DNA from: Ambrosia x helenae
Taxonomy: Eukaryota; Streptophyta; Magnoliopsida; Asterales; Asteraceae
Assembly (NCBI GenBank): GCA_030844895.1
Contig: CM061231.1
Span: forward strand, 154,967,889 to 155,031,888
Length of the DNA stretch: 64,000 nt
Direction of reading: 5' to 3'
The number at the start of each line of letters is the position of its first letter. The first letter of the stretch is position 1. A program made the translations under genes and the position numbers. The notes under the pieces are model-generated. The model ran no database searches, was not told where the DNA came from, and saw only the letters and a program-made list of their open reading frames with translations. This document shows positions 36,576 to 48,363 of the stretch, one piece after another.

Positions 36576-36599
36576 GGGACGCTCCCGGGGTATAAGCTA
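36576..36599 (+). mobile_element. Second Helitron 3' terminus
   Basis: A CGGGACGCTCCCGGGG hairpin is followed by TATAAGCTAG and T. A third, decayed copy (CAACCCGAGACGCTTTCAAA) is at 36270-36290. The 5' start belonging to this end was not identified; it may be 35405. Confidence 0.55.

Positions 36600-36643
<44 letters not shown>
36600..36643. repeat. AAT microsatellite
   Basis: About 14 AAT units immediately after the Helitron end. Confidence 0.9.
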
Positions 36644-37699
36644 GAAACGAACACGGTTGTGGTTGTTGCATTATGCTATTGATGTGGTTTTGTTTGGTGA
36701 CAAAAGGTCAACAAACTTCACGTTTTTTTTCCTTTCTATTTTTTTTCTTTTTATCTAACAAGTATTATTATTAGTAATCACATGTGTTTAAAATAAATAA
36801 ATAAATATATATTAAGATCTTAACTAAATGAGTTTCTTGTTATAACGCCTAAATTGAATAGGATAAATTATAATGACGACTCGTCATGAATGGGTAGGAG
36901 TAACATACAAGAAGCGAATAAAGGCGAACTTGAAATTTGTTAAATATAGAATTTAAAATACAAGAAAATTAAAAATCTCGCGATGTTACATAAAGTTTGC
37001 GTCATGTAGAATTTATAGAATAAATAAAATAGATTAAGATTAAATGCAATTGATAAAATACTTTTCCATTGATCATAAGCTCGGGATTACAAGGGTACAA
37101 AATGGAAAGATACAAGAATACAAGGACTAGAACAGAAATACGAAAAGTACAAATGTTACATGCATCGCGGGGCATATGATGCAAGGTGTAACACGATTGG
37201 AGGACATGGGTTCACCCCATATGATGTGAAATTAGTACTCTTTTAGTCTACTTTAGAGGATAAGGCTCAACTATGGTTTCAAGCTTTACCTTCCTCTTCC
37301 ATTTGCACATGGCATGAGATGCAACAACATTTTATGGATGAGTTATACACCCATGATAGAACAAATGATGCAAGGAAGAACATGTAACATTTCGCCTTAA
37401 ATAATTGTACGTTACGGATTAAAACGACAAGTTTTATTATTATTATTTTTGGTGATATTTAGAACCCTAATACAATGATAATTATTCATACATATACATA
37501 TATATATATATATATATATAGAAGTTTATAATAATAATAATAATAATAAAAAATATAACAAATCAGATTTTTTTTTAATCAAACCTAAACCCACCAACCT
37601 TCTACCCTCTTGAGCCCATCCCAGTTCTGGCCCAACACCAGACCAAGCCCAGCACCTGGCCCAACCCAACCCCTATTCAGTTTTTAATCAAAAAATAAA

Positions 37700-37770
37700 G
37701 GTCCCAGCCGGGTTTCGAACCGGAGACCCTTCATACACACACACGCGCCAACCACACGAGCCACACATGT
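37700..37770 (-). ncRNA. tRNA-like Pol III module in LTR
   Basis: On the minus strand an A-box-like TGGCTCGTGTGGTTGG is followed by the B-box CCGGTTCGAAACCC, with GC-rich pairing around it and a T tract (ATTTTTTG) after it. It does not fold as a normal tRNA acceptor stem and is best called tRNA-like. Expression is unproven. Confidence 0.5.
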
Positions 37771-38399
37771 TTATTGTCATGATTCCAGATCTTTTATTAT
37801 AAATAAACAGATAACTTCTCTTCTCCTTCCTTTCCTAATCAGCGAACAGCAGCAGCAGATAGATACAAGAAGATTCCATCTTTTGACAGATTTAATTGGC
37901 TCAATTAACACGAAATTTATCATGGGGTTGACTTGGAATCGTGATTATCGGCCTGTATGTGTGATTACACGTCAAATTATAAATCAATTCATACCAAATT
38001 TACACCTAAACGCGTCAAACATTAAACCCGAGGTCAAAATTTCCAATTCGATCAACCAGGCCTTAATACTATAAATTGAACGCTCCTCAACCTTCACAAC
38101 TCGCCATTTCATCTTTCTCCACCTCTATTTCTTCATAATTATACGCTGATCTTGCTCCACGATTGTGTTTTTGACTTTTGGCTTGACTAACCAATCGAGC
38201 TCGATTCCACATTGTAAGTATGAATTTTTGGATGGGTTTTGATCTTCGGCACTCACACATCAATAGCCCTAAGGTTAATTGGGCTATCGATGTGTGAATC
38301 AAACGATTGCAAATCTAGGGCTCGAAATAGTGATAATTGGGGAAGAACACTTAGAACAGATATGGTATTTAATTTTAACGAACTAAAACAAAACACAAC

Positions 38400-38472
38400 C
38401 ACTGGTCTGGACCAAGTGGTTGTGTCTGGTGCCCTCTCCCCAATCCACGCGGGTTCGAGTCCCAGCAGTGGA
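38400..38472 (+). ncRNA. tRNA-like Pol III module in LTR
   Basis: An A-box-like GGACCAAGTGGTTGTG and B-box GGGTTCGAGTCCC are spaced as in tRNA-Ser/Leu genes, and a T-rich tail follows (CCTTTTTGTTTCC). It faces away from the module at 37700-37770. Confidence 0.5.
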
Positions 38473-41400
38473 TTCCTTTTTGTTTCCTTTTTTTTTTCCT
38501 TTTCTTTTACAAATAAACATATATTATATATATAATCTTATAAATTCAATTTTTGTTAATAAAACTCTTTTATAAATTCTAAGAAAATTATCTTATATTA
38601 ATCTGATGTAAAAGTTCAACTTACAATTTTTAGTTTTCAAAAATTTATTTATTTAATATATATAATAAATAAATCAAGTTTATTCCATTTTTTTTATAAA
38701 ATTCTATAAAAATATCTAAACGATATTATAAATTCCCACAAAAATTATTCTAAGTTTTTATAACAATAAACTTTTCTGAAATGATTTTTATTTCAGAAAA
38801 ATCATTTATTTAATATTTTTAATCAATTTTTGTTAGTTTTAATCATAATTAAATCATAATAAATCCAATTTTTAATATTTTTGCACCAAAATTTTATACA
38901 AATTATTTCTGAATATTTAGAACAGAAATATAAATTTTAAGCTTATAATTCTTTAATTTTAATATTTTTAAATATTAAAGTTAAATTTTGACAATTTGTA
39001 ATAAATAGATTTAATAATCTATTTTAAAGAAAATAATTTTATAAAAATTATTTTTATACTTTAAACATATTCTTGTGACCATCTTGGATTTAAATTTCAT
39101 AAAAAGATTTTTGGTTATTTATTTACTAATATTCTCTCAATTATCAAACATTTTTGATATTAATCAAACAAGCATTTATCCCCAAATTCGAAGCCCTAGA
39201 AACTTATACATTTGTAGACTTGATAGACTTAGACATATTTATTACCTTATTATAGGGTGATACTTGACACATTTGAGCAACACACTATTTTCAAGAGATA
39301 ACATTTTGCTAAGGTGAGTTTTACATAGCCCCTTTTCTATTTATCACCATTTTTGGGGTGAAACATGTTACAACAATATTTATGCAATTCAATCATCAAT
39401 GTGTCTTTGTGTATTTCTATGTTGCATTATGTCTTGAACATGACTAGGGTAAGCACAATTCTAGCATAAACATTCATCAACCAAACGGTATACATTGATA
39501 GATCTATTGGACTGACAATCCCACCTGGATACGTGCCTCCTACAAAGGTTACGTGGGTGTTTGTTACTGCAATATAAACGAGTGAACCATGAGCGTATGG
39601 GATGTACCACAATACAACAGTCAACAAGGTTGATTATGCACTCGATTTACTTCTAGTATGTTTTCGCATATGGACTAGATTGCCATGACACATGAATTGC
39701 ACAACAATTTTATTCAATTATCAAAACCTATGTAATTCTCACCAACTTTTGTTGACCCAAAACATTTTCAACTTAACATGTTTCAGGTTCTACTTGCTTG
39801 GAGATTTGAATTGATGCTTGAGGATATTTGCATAGTTTTATTCAATTTGATGTACAAATTCTTAGAACAATTGTATGTAACGTATTTAAATTATTTAATG
39901 AAATTTATTATTCACCATGAGCTACTGAACAATCATCAATACGTGACATCCCGATGTTTCCGCCATCGGTTGGGGTGTTACAGAACATTAGAGGTTTCTT
40001 AAAGCAATCAGGTGAGTCATTTCATGAGGTTTTTACTCATTTTAAAATGATGTTAAATAATTGTCCTCGTCATGATATTCAACAAGAGGTAATGAGGTAA
40101 TGGAGATGTTGAAGCTGATTCAGTAGGACTTGCAGGCCATAAAGCAAAGAGGTGAGGTACGTGATAAAACCGTTAAATCATTAACTATGCAGGTTGGACA
40201 ACTAGCTGGAGATACGACATATATGAAGAAGAATAAGAATGAGAAGGTACTAAGCACAACAGTCATCGAGTTCATGGAATGTACACATTAATGCGGTAAG
40301 TTTTAATCATAACTCTAATGATTTCAGTGCGGAGTCAGAGTCTGAGTATGAGCATAACACAATTTCACAACCTAATCATAAAGTGAAAATTTGAAAAAAT
40401 TGTTTTGTGAAAAGTACTTTAATGAAAGTTCTACTAATGCCGAGGATGAGAGGTGGGGAAAGTTTGAACAAGTTAAAATTAATTCACCTCTACTTGAGGT
40501 TATTAAACAAGTTCCCAATCATGCTAAAAATTTAAAAGAGTTAAGTACCCAAAATCGGTACAACAGGCTGCCAAAACAGTTTGATCTACCGACGCATGTT
40601 CGTGCCACTTTATCGGATACATTTCCTCCCAAACTCCAATATCTGAGAGCAGCCCTTATTTCAATAAAAATTAGGGAACTTAAAGTCGATCAGACACTTT
40701 AAGATCTTGGAGCTTGCATTAGCATTATCCCGAGAAGTATGTACGACCAACGTGATTTTAATCCCCTACAAAAAGTTAACACCACCGTGGACCGTGGTGT
40801 TAGCTAATCAAAGATATATACAACCGAGGGGAATGTTAACGAATGTTATTGTCATGGTGGAGGATTGTTATTATCATGTTGACTTTCCGGTGTTGGACTG
40901 TGTATAACGAGTGCAAAGGACACAAAACCCGTTGTTATACTCAGTAGATAGTTTCTAGCAACTACTCATGCAGTGATCATTTGTGCTGACGGAACAATGA
41001 GTATAAAGTTTGGGATTGAAAATTGAGCTTAAATGTGTTTTTGAACTTAACTAACCTAAACACCGAGGAGAAGTGTTTTATGGTTCACACGGTTGAAGGC
41101 ACTGCGAAAGTGGGAATGAAGAAGGAAACTGTGGATCAGGTGAAGGGAAAGCCATCATAGAAGAAGAAGGTCAAGAAACCACCTGAGCTCGATCAAGGAA
41201 TTAAACCTTAGCATGGTTAGGTCCAAGTTGGAAGAATATATGCTCAGAAGCTAAGGGATGCATGTATCCCTTTTAACCACCGTAATCAGCGACATCAGTG
41301 TGGTTAATTTGTAGAAGTTAGTGTGTGTGTTCTTCAGTATTTTCAATGTGTGTTTTTGAAGTTATTTCAGGGATTTGTGGCTGTTTTGGTGAAGAAAATG

Positions 41401-41562
41401 ATCAAAAACAAGGTTCCATGTATGTTTACACTTGGTTTTATCATAGGAACACATTTTTAGAGGTATTTGGGAGAAAATGAGATTGGATGTGCGATATTTT
41501 TTTATAAGGTTCCATGTATGTTTACGCATGGTTTTACTACACCTGCTTAATTAATTTCCTTA

Positions 41563-42233
41563 GAGCATTCACATCCCCTCCATCAAATCTCATCCATCAA
41601 ATTACACTAAAAATCACTACTTTACCCCTAAATTTTCTCTCTCCTAATTAAAATAATAATACTTTTTCATATTTTTATCATTACATTTTCTCTCTGCTCA
41701 CTCACAACTACTTACAAAAATATTAAAATTAAAATATATATAGGGGTGAACAGTAGCTTTTCATATTTAGGGTGGAACAATGCTTCCATAAAATATTTTC
41801 TCCCTCTTCCACTCACAACCACTTACACTCAACTCATATAAGACCATGCGTAGTGGGGGGCTTTATATATAAAGCCCCCCTTTCTGATTGGTCCACGTGC
41901 CTGCTGAGTCAGCGTGGAGAGATAAAGTGAAAAAGAGGTGTAGTGGTAGGGGCTTTATTTATAAAGCCCCAATTAATATTTTATTTTAACTTTTAAATTA
42001 AAATAATAATAAAGTAGAGAGAGAGTGTGAGGTGGCAGCCATTGATTGGAGGGGGCAAATTGAATCTGGCGTTATATATATGGAGCCCCCCTTGATTTTT
42101 CTAAAATAGAGCCCCCCTGTTTTGGTGTTGGGGGGCGCTATTTTTTTTTCTCCAATATAGAGCCCCACTACGGATAGTCTAAGTTGATGGACACACTCAC
42201 ATTTATTTATTGGTGGATGGGATGTGAGTGCTC
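41563..42233. mobile_element. PIF/Harbinger-like MITE (outer), target duplication TTA
   Basis: Inverted ends GAGCATTCACATCCC and (complement) GAGCACTCACATCCC are flanked by TTA at 41560-41562 and 42234-42236. A second MITE is inserted inside it. Confidence 0.75.
41842..42179. mobile_element. PIF/Harbinger-like MITE (inner), target duplication TAA
   Basis: Ends GACCATGCGTAGTGGGG and (complement) GACTATCCGTAGTGGGG are flanked by TAA at 41839-41841 and 42180-42182. GGGGCTTTATATATAAAGCC words give strong internal pairing. Confidence 0.8.
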
Positions 42234-42243
42234 TTACAGGTGT

Positions 42244-42834
42244 TTGGCTGTTTAAGTAGTATGTAGGAAACCATTGTCTCGTATATTTTCCTTTTTTCCA
42301 AAAGGAATTTTCATTTTATAAAATAATTCACATTTTTCACAAATTAACTAGTCTCATCTTTTTTCACAAATTTAAGTACTATTAAACCTTCATTTTTCCT
42401 CAATAATAAGATACTCATAATAATTGTTAATATACAACTTGCTGGTCTTATCTTGTTATATGCTTATAGATAACGTGTCACATGGAGTATATCTTCAAGA
42501 TAGATTCATAGTATATTTTATTGTTAGTTTATTATATAATAATTTGCGTTTTGAAGTAATGATCTGGAAACGAATTGTTAAGAATGTATTTTAGAGGATG
42601 CAAGACCGGAAAATATGTGTATGTAGTGTGAGTTACTGGTGAATATCAAGCCTCGACCTAATCGATACACTGAACACACATTTTATAAGGTAAGCTTACT
42701 TATATCATATTATGGAAAAACAAACTCAATAACCACAATACAATGACATTCTAACTCTCATACAAAACCTTGAACTTGGCTACGTATTTATAGTTGAAAC
42801 CCCTACTTGGTCAACAAAAAACAATAAACAAAGT
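42244..42834. other. AT-rich stretch without recognised feature
   Basis: No gene, repeat boundary or RNA was seen. Confidence 0.4.
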
Positions 42835-43245
42835 GATAATTGCAAAAATAAACATTTGGCCAAAGTAATTTGCAAAAATAAACATAGAATGCGTCTAAAC
42901 AACAGGGACGAGACACTCTTTGTGTCTACCAATTAGACGATTACACGAGTAAAGCCTTCAGACGTCTTAATTATTAAGGTCCCCGCGTCTAATCTTTAGA
43001 CGCGAAAAAGATTACGTCTAAAAAGGTTTAGACTCTTTAATTTAAGAGTCTGTTCTTTAGACGCAATACTTTTTCGCGTCTAAAGGTTAGACGCAGGGAC
43101 CTTAAAAATTAAGGCGTCTGAAGGCTTTACACGTGTCTCGTCCCTGTTGTTTAGACGCAAAGAGTGTCTTGTGCCTGTTGTTTAGACGCATACTATGTTT
43201 ATTTTTGCAAATGACTTTGGTCAAATGTTTATTTGTGCAATTATC
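42835..43245. repeat. 411-bp foldback with about 200-base arms
   Basis: The left arm from GATAATTGCAAAAATAAAC and the complement of the right arm from GATAATTGCACAAATAAAC match over nearly their whole length with a few indels. The centre is near 43040 (GACTCTTTAATTTAAGAGTC). Both arms repeat TAGACGC-type words. A transcript would form one long hairpin. No coding capacity; a foldback MITE is most likely. Confidence 0.85.
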
Positions 43246-43614
43246 CCATAAACAAAACCATAATTTACTTCATTTCTCAACAATATGTCTATTTCAGTCT
43301 ATTACAAAGAATAAAACATAATTTATAACAAAGTTACAAAACCGTAACATATATAAATCTGCAATAATATAAATTGACAAAAGAAAAAGAAACTCTGAAT
43401 ATATTACCCATAGCTCAACACATTCGCCATGTAAACAATGTTGAAGACTATAATTTAGTGAAGTCGCTAATCTGTTATATATATGGTTTCTTGAAAAATA
43501 TCATGGTTATCTGCTTTTAAGCTTTCTTAGAATATCTTTTGTATAATGAAATTTTTATTCACTGCTAAACGCAGCGAGTAAATACAATCATGATTAACAC
43601 ATATTAATCTATAT

Positions 43615-43920
43615 ACTAAAAGAGAACATAATGAGGAATAGTCGGTAACGCCGTTAGTACTAACGTTATTAACATTAACTGTAACATCGTTACTACTAAC
43701 GGTTACGTCTTTAGTAATAACGCCGTTAGTACTAACGGCGTTAATTTCTTCTTTTTTCCTCGTCTTTCATCACTTCAACGATAATCCCGTTAGTACTAAC
43801 AACGTTAACCTTCTTTTTAAGTCGTTAGTACTAACGTTAACTTTTTTTTTTCATCTTTCATCACCTCAACGATTACGTCATTCGTACTAACAACGTTATT
43901 ACTAACCACATTAACACCAT
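43615..43920. repeat. Cluster of CGTTAGTACTAACG palindromes
   Basis: The perfect palindrome CGTTAGTACTAACG or close variants occur at least five times (around 43653, 43725, 43786, 43824, 43885). Just upstream TCTATATACTAAAAGAGAAC after a host A at 43623 looks like a Helitron 5' end, but no matching 3' end was found before the subtilase gene. Confidence 0.65.
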
Positions 43921-44282
43921 TTTGTTTCTTTTTTATTCTCTGTTAATTTCATCAAGTTTAGTAACACACTACTTTTTCTCCTAAAGTGTAAACATTGTTG
44001 CAAAACATTTTTTATTTTAGATCTTTCAAAAAAAAAAAAAAAAAAAAAAATCAATCACCAAAATATCAACTACTATGATTATGGACGCATGGGCACTCTC
44101 GATTGGCCAATCCTGTTATTTTACAAGTAGCACATTGGTAGGTAGTGCTTACAAGTGGCCCATTCACATCCCCCAATCACCTTCCGCCACGTACCCATCC
44201 TTCCAACACCCTTTTTATTATTATCATCATCTTCTTCCTCAAGAATATCCAGTGAGCCCAACCACCCAACCAGCCAACAACC

Positions 44283-47200
44283 ATGGCTACCTCACTACCA
44301 TCTTATCTTCTTCTTTGTTCCCTCTTCATCTTATCATTAACATCCATAACCCAATCCATCGATCAAACAAAGACATACATAATCCACGCTTCCAAATCCC
44401 ACAAACCCACCACGTTCTCTACTCATCACACATGGTATTCCTCTCTTCTCCAATCAATATCCTCACCTAACCAACCAAACCAACCATCAGACATCCTTTA
44501 CACCTACCAACGCTCGGTCAACGGCTTCTCCGCTAAGTTGACCAGATCTCAAGCCTCCCAACTCCGTCGTCTTCCCGGCATCCTCTCCGTAATCCCTGAT
44601 CGTCGTAGAACCCTTCACACTACTCACACACCAAACTTCCTAGGCTTAGCCGACAGTTTCGGTCTATGGCCTAACGCAGAGTACGGAGACGATGTTATTA
44701 TCGGTGTACTTGACACCGGTATCTGGCCTGAACGACCTAGCTTCTCTGATGAAGGTCTGCCACCTGTCCCATCTACTTGGAAAGGTAGTTGTGACGTCAG
44801 CACTGATTTTCCTGCGTCAGCATGTAACAGGAAAATAATCGGTGCTAAGGCTTATTACAGAGGCTATGTTTCTAGCGTTAACGGACGTTTGAATGAAACT
44901 AACGGCGGTTTATCCGTTAGGGATACTGAAGGACATGGAACACATACTGCTTCTACTGCTGCTGGAGCTGTGGTTAATGATGCTGGGTTTTTTGACTTTG
45001 CTACTGGTGAAGCTAGAGGTATGGCTGTTAAGGCTAGAATAGCTGTTTATAAGATATGTTGGAGTGCTGGGTGTTATGATTCGGATATCCTTGCTGCTAT
45101 GGATCAAGCTATTGATGATGGTGTGGATATTATTTCGTTATCGGTTGGGGCTAATGGTTATGCTCCACAATATTACCGTGATTCAATTGCTATTGGTGCT
45201 TTTGGGGCTATGCAACATGGTATTTTGACCTCGTGCTCTGCGGGTAATTCGGGTCCTGGGGCGTATACTGCGGTTAATATTGCTCCGTGGATTTTTACGA
45301 TTGGGGCTTCTACGATTGATCGCGAGTTTCCGGCTGATGTTGTGCTTGGTGATGGGAGGGTTTATGGAGGTGTTTCGCTTTATTCGGGTGATGGACTTGG
45401 TGAGGCGCAGTATCCGTTGGTTTACGCTGAGGATTGTGGTGATAGGTATTGTTATACGGGGAAGTTAAACGCCTCGCTAGTCGCGGGGAAAATTGTGATA
45501 TGTGATCGCGGAGGTAATGAAGTTAGTTATCGTTTATCTAATTAATGATCATTGAATTATATAGCTACGGTGAATTAATTGATAATTGTTTGATGGATAT
45601 AATTGTCGTCATAGTTGTTAATGGTGAGCATAGTGCCCACTATAGCGAATGGCGTAGCAATACGATACTGTTAGCAGCTAAAAAGCGAGGAAATAGTGGG
45701 AAAATAGCTCTTTTCTTTTAAATAAATACATGAGACCGGAAAATAAGTTTATTTTTAGGGTTTTTTGTTACACGACTGAAAATAGAAGCGTATATTCTTC
45801 CATGTTTACCGGATTTTTTTTTAATAAAATATCATGTAAAATATTTCTAAAATTTTCTTCTAGTAAAATATCATGTATTGCTAAACACGAAATAGCGCTT
45901 GCTATTTCATCCGTATCGCTAGGTAGTGTGTAGGTAGTTAATGGCGATCATAGTGCCCACTATAGCGAATGGCGTAGTGATGCGATACTATGCCGCTATT
46001 TGATTGTTAGCGGCTAAAAAAGCAAGGAAATAGTGGGAAAATAGCTTTTTTCTTTTAAATAAATACATAAGACCGAAAAATAAGTTTAATTTCGGGTTTT
46101 TGTTACACGATTGAAAATATAAGAGAATATTCTTCCATATTTACCGGATTTTTAAATAAAATATCATGTAAAATATTTCTAAAATTTTCTTCTCGTGCAT
46201 TGCTAAACACAAAACAGCGTCCGCTATTTCATCAGTATCGCTAGCCAGTATGTAGGTAGTTTTATCGCTATCATCTACTATTAGATATGGTTTCTCATTG
46301 GCTATTAGATATTAAAGAATTGATCAACAGGTAACGCTAGGGTGGAAAAAGGACTCGCGGTTAAGGAAGCCGGAGGCGCTGGTATGATCCATACAAATTT
46401 AGACGAAAACGGTGAAGAATTACTAGCTGATGCTCATCTCTGCCCTGCAACTATGCTCGGTGCAGAAGCAGGAGACAAAGTCAAAGAGTATGTAAAATCG
46501 GCTGCATCACCAACGGCCACAATTGCGTTTAAAGGGACAGTGATTGGAAAATCCCCATCCGCGCCACGTGTGGCGTCGTTCTCTAGCCGCGGACCTAGCT
46601 ATCGTACTGCAGAGATCCTAAAACCAGACGTGATTGCACCCGGTGTGAATATTTTAGCCGGTTGGACCGGGTACACTAGCCCAACCGATTTGGATGCAGA
46701 CGAAAGACGGGTCGATTTCAACATTATATCAGGGACATCAATGTCGTGTCCTCACGTGAGCGGGTTATCCGCTTTGTTACGCAAGGCCCATCCCACTTGG
46801 TCCCCAGCTGCAATAAAATCTGCGTTGATGACAACCGCTAAGTATCTGGACAACAATGGAGAGAATATTAAAGACCTTGCTACTGGGGTCGAATCCACAC
46901 CGTTCGTTCATGGATCAGGACACGTGGACCCGAATAGAGCGCTTAACCCAGGGTTGGTATACGACGCTGGCGTGGATGATTACGTGGCGTTCCTGTGTGC
47001 TATTGGATATGATTCATACAAAATAGCAACTTTTGTGAAGGATCCTGTGGATTGTAGTGTAGGGAAGTTGAGTAGTCCTGGGGATCTAAACTACCCGTCG
47101 TTTTCAGTGGTGTTTGATTCCAAAAACGGAGGCGTTGTGAAGTACAAGAGGGTGGTGAAGAATGTGGGGAGTGAAGTGGACGCGGTTTATGAGGTGAGTG

Positions 47201-47412
47201 TGAGTGCTCCGCCGGGTGTGGAGGTGGTTGTGTCGCCCCAGAAGCTCGAGTTTAGTGAAGCGAAGACGGAGGCTGAATACGAGATCACTTTCAGCTCTGG
47301 TGGTGGCGGGTCTGAGGCGTTTGGTGCGATTGAGTGGAGTGATAAGGTGCATAGTGTAAGAAGCCCGATTGCGGTTGTGTGGAGTTCGAGTACTTGGCAA
47401 ATGAGCATGTAA
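44283..47412 (+). CDS. SBT1.4: Subtilisin-like serine protease, SBT1.4 type, 2 exons, 770 aa
   Basis: Exons 44283-45513 and 46331-47412 are joined by a GT-AG intron that splits a Gly codon (CGC GGA G|GT AAC). Without splicing the frame would end at 45545. The protein has a signal peptide (about residues 1-25), an I9 inhibitor propeptide (about 30-113, HTTHTP at its end), and the S8 protease domain with Asp144 (DTGIWP), His218 (GHGTHT), oxyanion Asn322 (SAGNSGP) and Ser547 (GTSMSCP). A PA insert and a C-terminal fibronectin-III-like domain (NYPSFSV onward) complete it. Such enzymes are secreted, mature in the ER and cut extracellular proteins. Arabidopsis SBT1.4 is known in senescence. The start context AACCATGGCT fits plant initiation. 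Length and motif order are those of a complete enzyme. The exact orthologue is inferred from overall similarity. Confidence 0.96.
45612..46260. repeat. Two tandem repeats of about 325 bp in the subtilase intron
   Basis: Copies at about 45612-45934 and 45935-46260 share CATAGTGCCCACTATAGCGA, GGAAATAGTGGGAAAATAGC and GCTATTTCATC..TATCGCTAG. They look like head-to-tail copies of a MITE with AATAGCG-type ends. They account for most of the 817-bp intron and leave the splice sites intact. Confidence 0.75.
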
Positions 47413-47629
47413 TTTCGGCATTGAGGTTATTGCATCGTGAGCTATGAGCTCATGTGGGTTCCTTGATGGTGGTGTTTTTTATGTTTTAGTTGGAATTGGG
47501 TTGTAATCAAAATAATGTGTATCAATTTCTCTCTTGTTGTAAAAATAGCAAAACACGTTGAAGAAAATGTCAGTTTACGGTTTAATTTCATGTTTTTTTA
47601 GCTTTCAATTATGTAGGTAACATTAGGTT

Positions 47630-47890
47630 GAGATGTGTGGAGTTGGGGAATGGGTCGGGAAGCTGATGTGGGGAAACCGGGACCCCCCTCCCCCGCTGGT
47701 GGAATTTGGTGCAAACGAGGAAAACACCACGTCCTCCCCGAACGTTTCTCTATGTCTCTCTATTCAATCTCTCTCTCTCTCTCTCTCTTCTACAAGACGG
47801 TGAGGTGGAGTTTTGTGGAGGTGACATGGCGGACGGGGGTGGTCGGGGGGCTCGGGGACCACACCGTTCAGCCTTATGGCTAAAAACTAA
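47630..47890. other. Unclassified GC-rich insert with CT microsatellite
   Basis: A CCCCCTCCCCCGC stretch, a TCTCTCTC run (about 47767-47790) and a right part ending ACACCGTTCAGCC lie in an otherwise AT-rich region downstream of the subtilase. It may be a MITE, but no clear inverted ends or duplication were found. Confidence 0.3.
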
Positions 47891-48363
47891 TGTTCACTTT
47901 GGTAATTGAGGTTCCTGATTTGTTCCTAGGAGTTTAGTTGTGTTTGCCTACACTACATGGATTAGTAACATAAGAATCAATTTATAAATCGTTTCATATT
48001 TTTATTTCATACCCAGACAAACCAAGTTACATTTAGATGGTGGGTAAGCGGGCAACAAGCTGCGCCGCTATCCCCTTTTGAATCGCAAAACCTATCCTAC
48101 TAAACACAAACCCTTGGTTCTTAGGGCTCTGCGAGTCACTGTGGACCATCTTATGATATTATTGAGAAACATAATCATAATGATATTATTAACCATTAAG
48201 AACCTATTTTGCAACATTTCTGATCATTAACGATGGACATGATACATGCTTTTAAATAGATTTTGATTTGAAGCACGCAGTGGAGACCTGTTGAATTGCA
48301 TATGACCACATATATGAATATTATTATTTAGATAACCATGTACACCGATGGAATAACAACAAC

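Larger units (their letters stand above)
28829..37159 (-). mobile_element. Solo LTR (minus strand), enlarged by a copia and Helitron insertions; target duplication TGCAT
   Basis: TGCAT lies at 28824-28828 and 37160-37164, within Athila gag. The left end TGTCACACCCCAACCGATGG is the shared LTR terminal module in complement; the right end is ATGTTACA. Removing the copia at 29073-33929 leaves about 3.5 kb. Blocks such as TAGTCCTATAGCGCTATA match the LTRs at 1-1269. An internal ATGTTACA at 36983-36990 and an LTR-like start TGTTATAACGCC at 36839 hint at a further rearranged LTR piece near the right end. The predicted LTR intron is at 33930-34388. Confidence 0.7.
37383..39982 (+). mobile_element. 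2.6-kb solo LTR, target duplication GAACA
   Basis: TGTAACATTTC...GGGTGTTACA is flanked by GAACA (37378-37382 and 39983-39987) inside Athila gag. No primer-binding site follows, hence a solo LTR. Blocks at 38530-39200 match 56500-57150 in the LTR at 55400-58006, so they are one family. It carries two tRNA-like modules (37700-37770 minus, 38400-38472 plus) and a predicted intron 39314-39786 (AAG|GTGAGT ... TTTCAG). Confidence 0.88.
27889..41220 (+). pseudogene. Athila-like gypsy gag-protease remnant, split by two LTR insertions
   Basis: Pieces in order are: an N-terminal segment with SLPKYQGLTTKE (about 28741-28828); a middle segment with EDKAQLWFQALPSSS (37160-37377); a segment with FLKQSGESFHEVFTHFK (39988-40110); and a protease-proximal part with PLLEVIKQVPNHAKNLKEL (40391-40702) and a degraded aspartic-protease region to 40907. 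The order and motifs match gag of Athila elements. The two breaks coincide with LTR insertions bounded by TGCAT and GAACA duplications. Several stops and frameshifts remain outside the insertions, so it was already inactive. No reverse transcriptase follows. Confidence 0.7.

Noticed and set aside
36839..36990. A separate short LTR from TGTTATAACGCC to GATGTTACA
   Set aside because: No target duplication surrounds it; it may be part of the larger minus LTR, so it was only mentioned there.
38400..38472. True tRNA-Ser or tRNA-Leu gene
   Set aside because: A and B boxes are present but no paired acceptor stem or convincing anticodon arm can be drawn.
45514..45545. Subtilase as two separate genes or a nonsense allele
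   Set aside because: A clean GT-AG intron restores the frame at the conserved DRGGNARVEKG region, and all catalytic residues are present.
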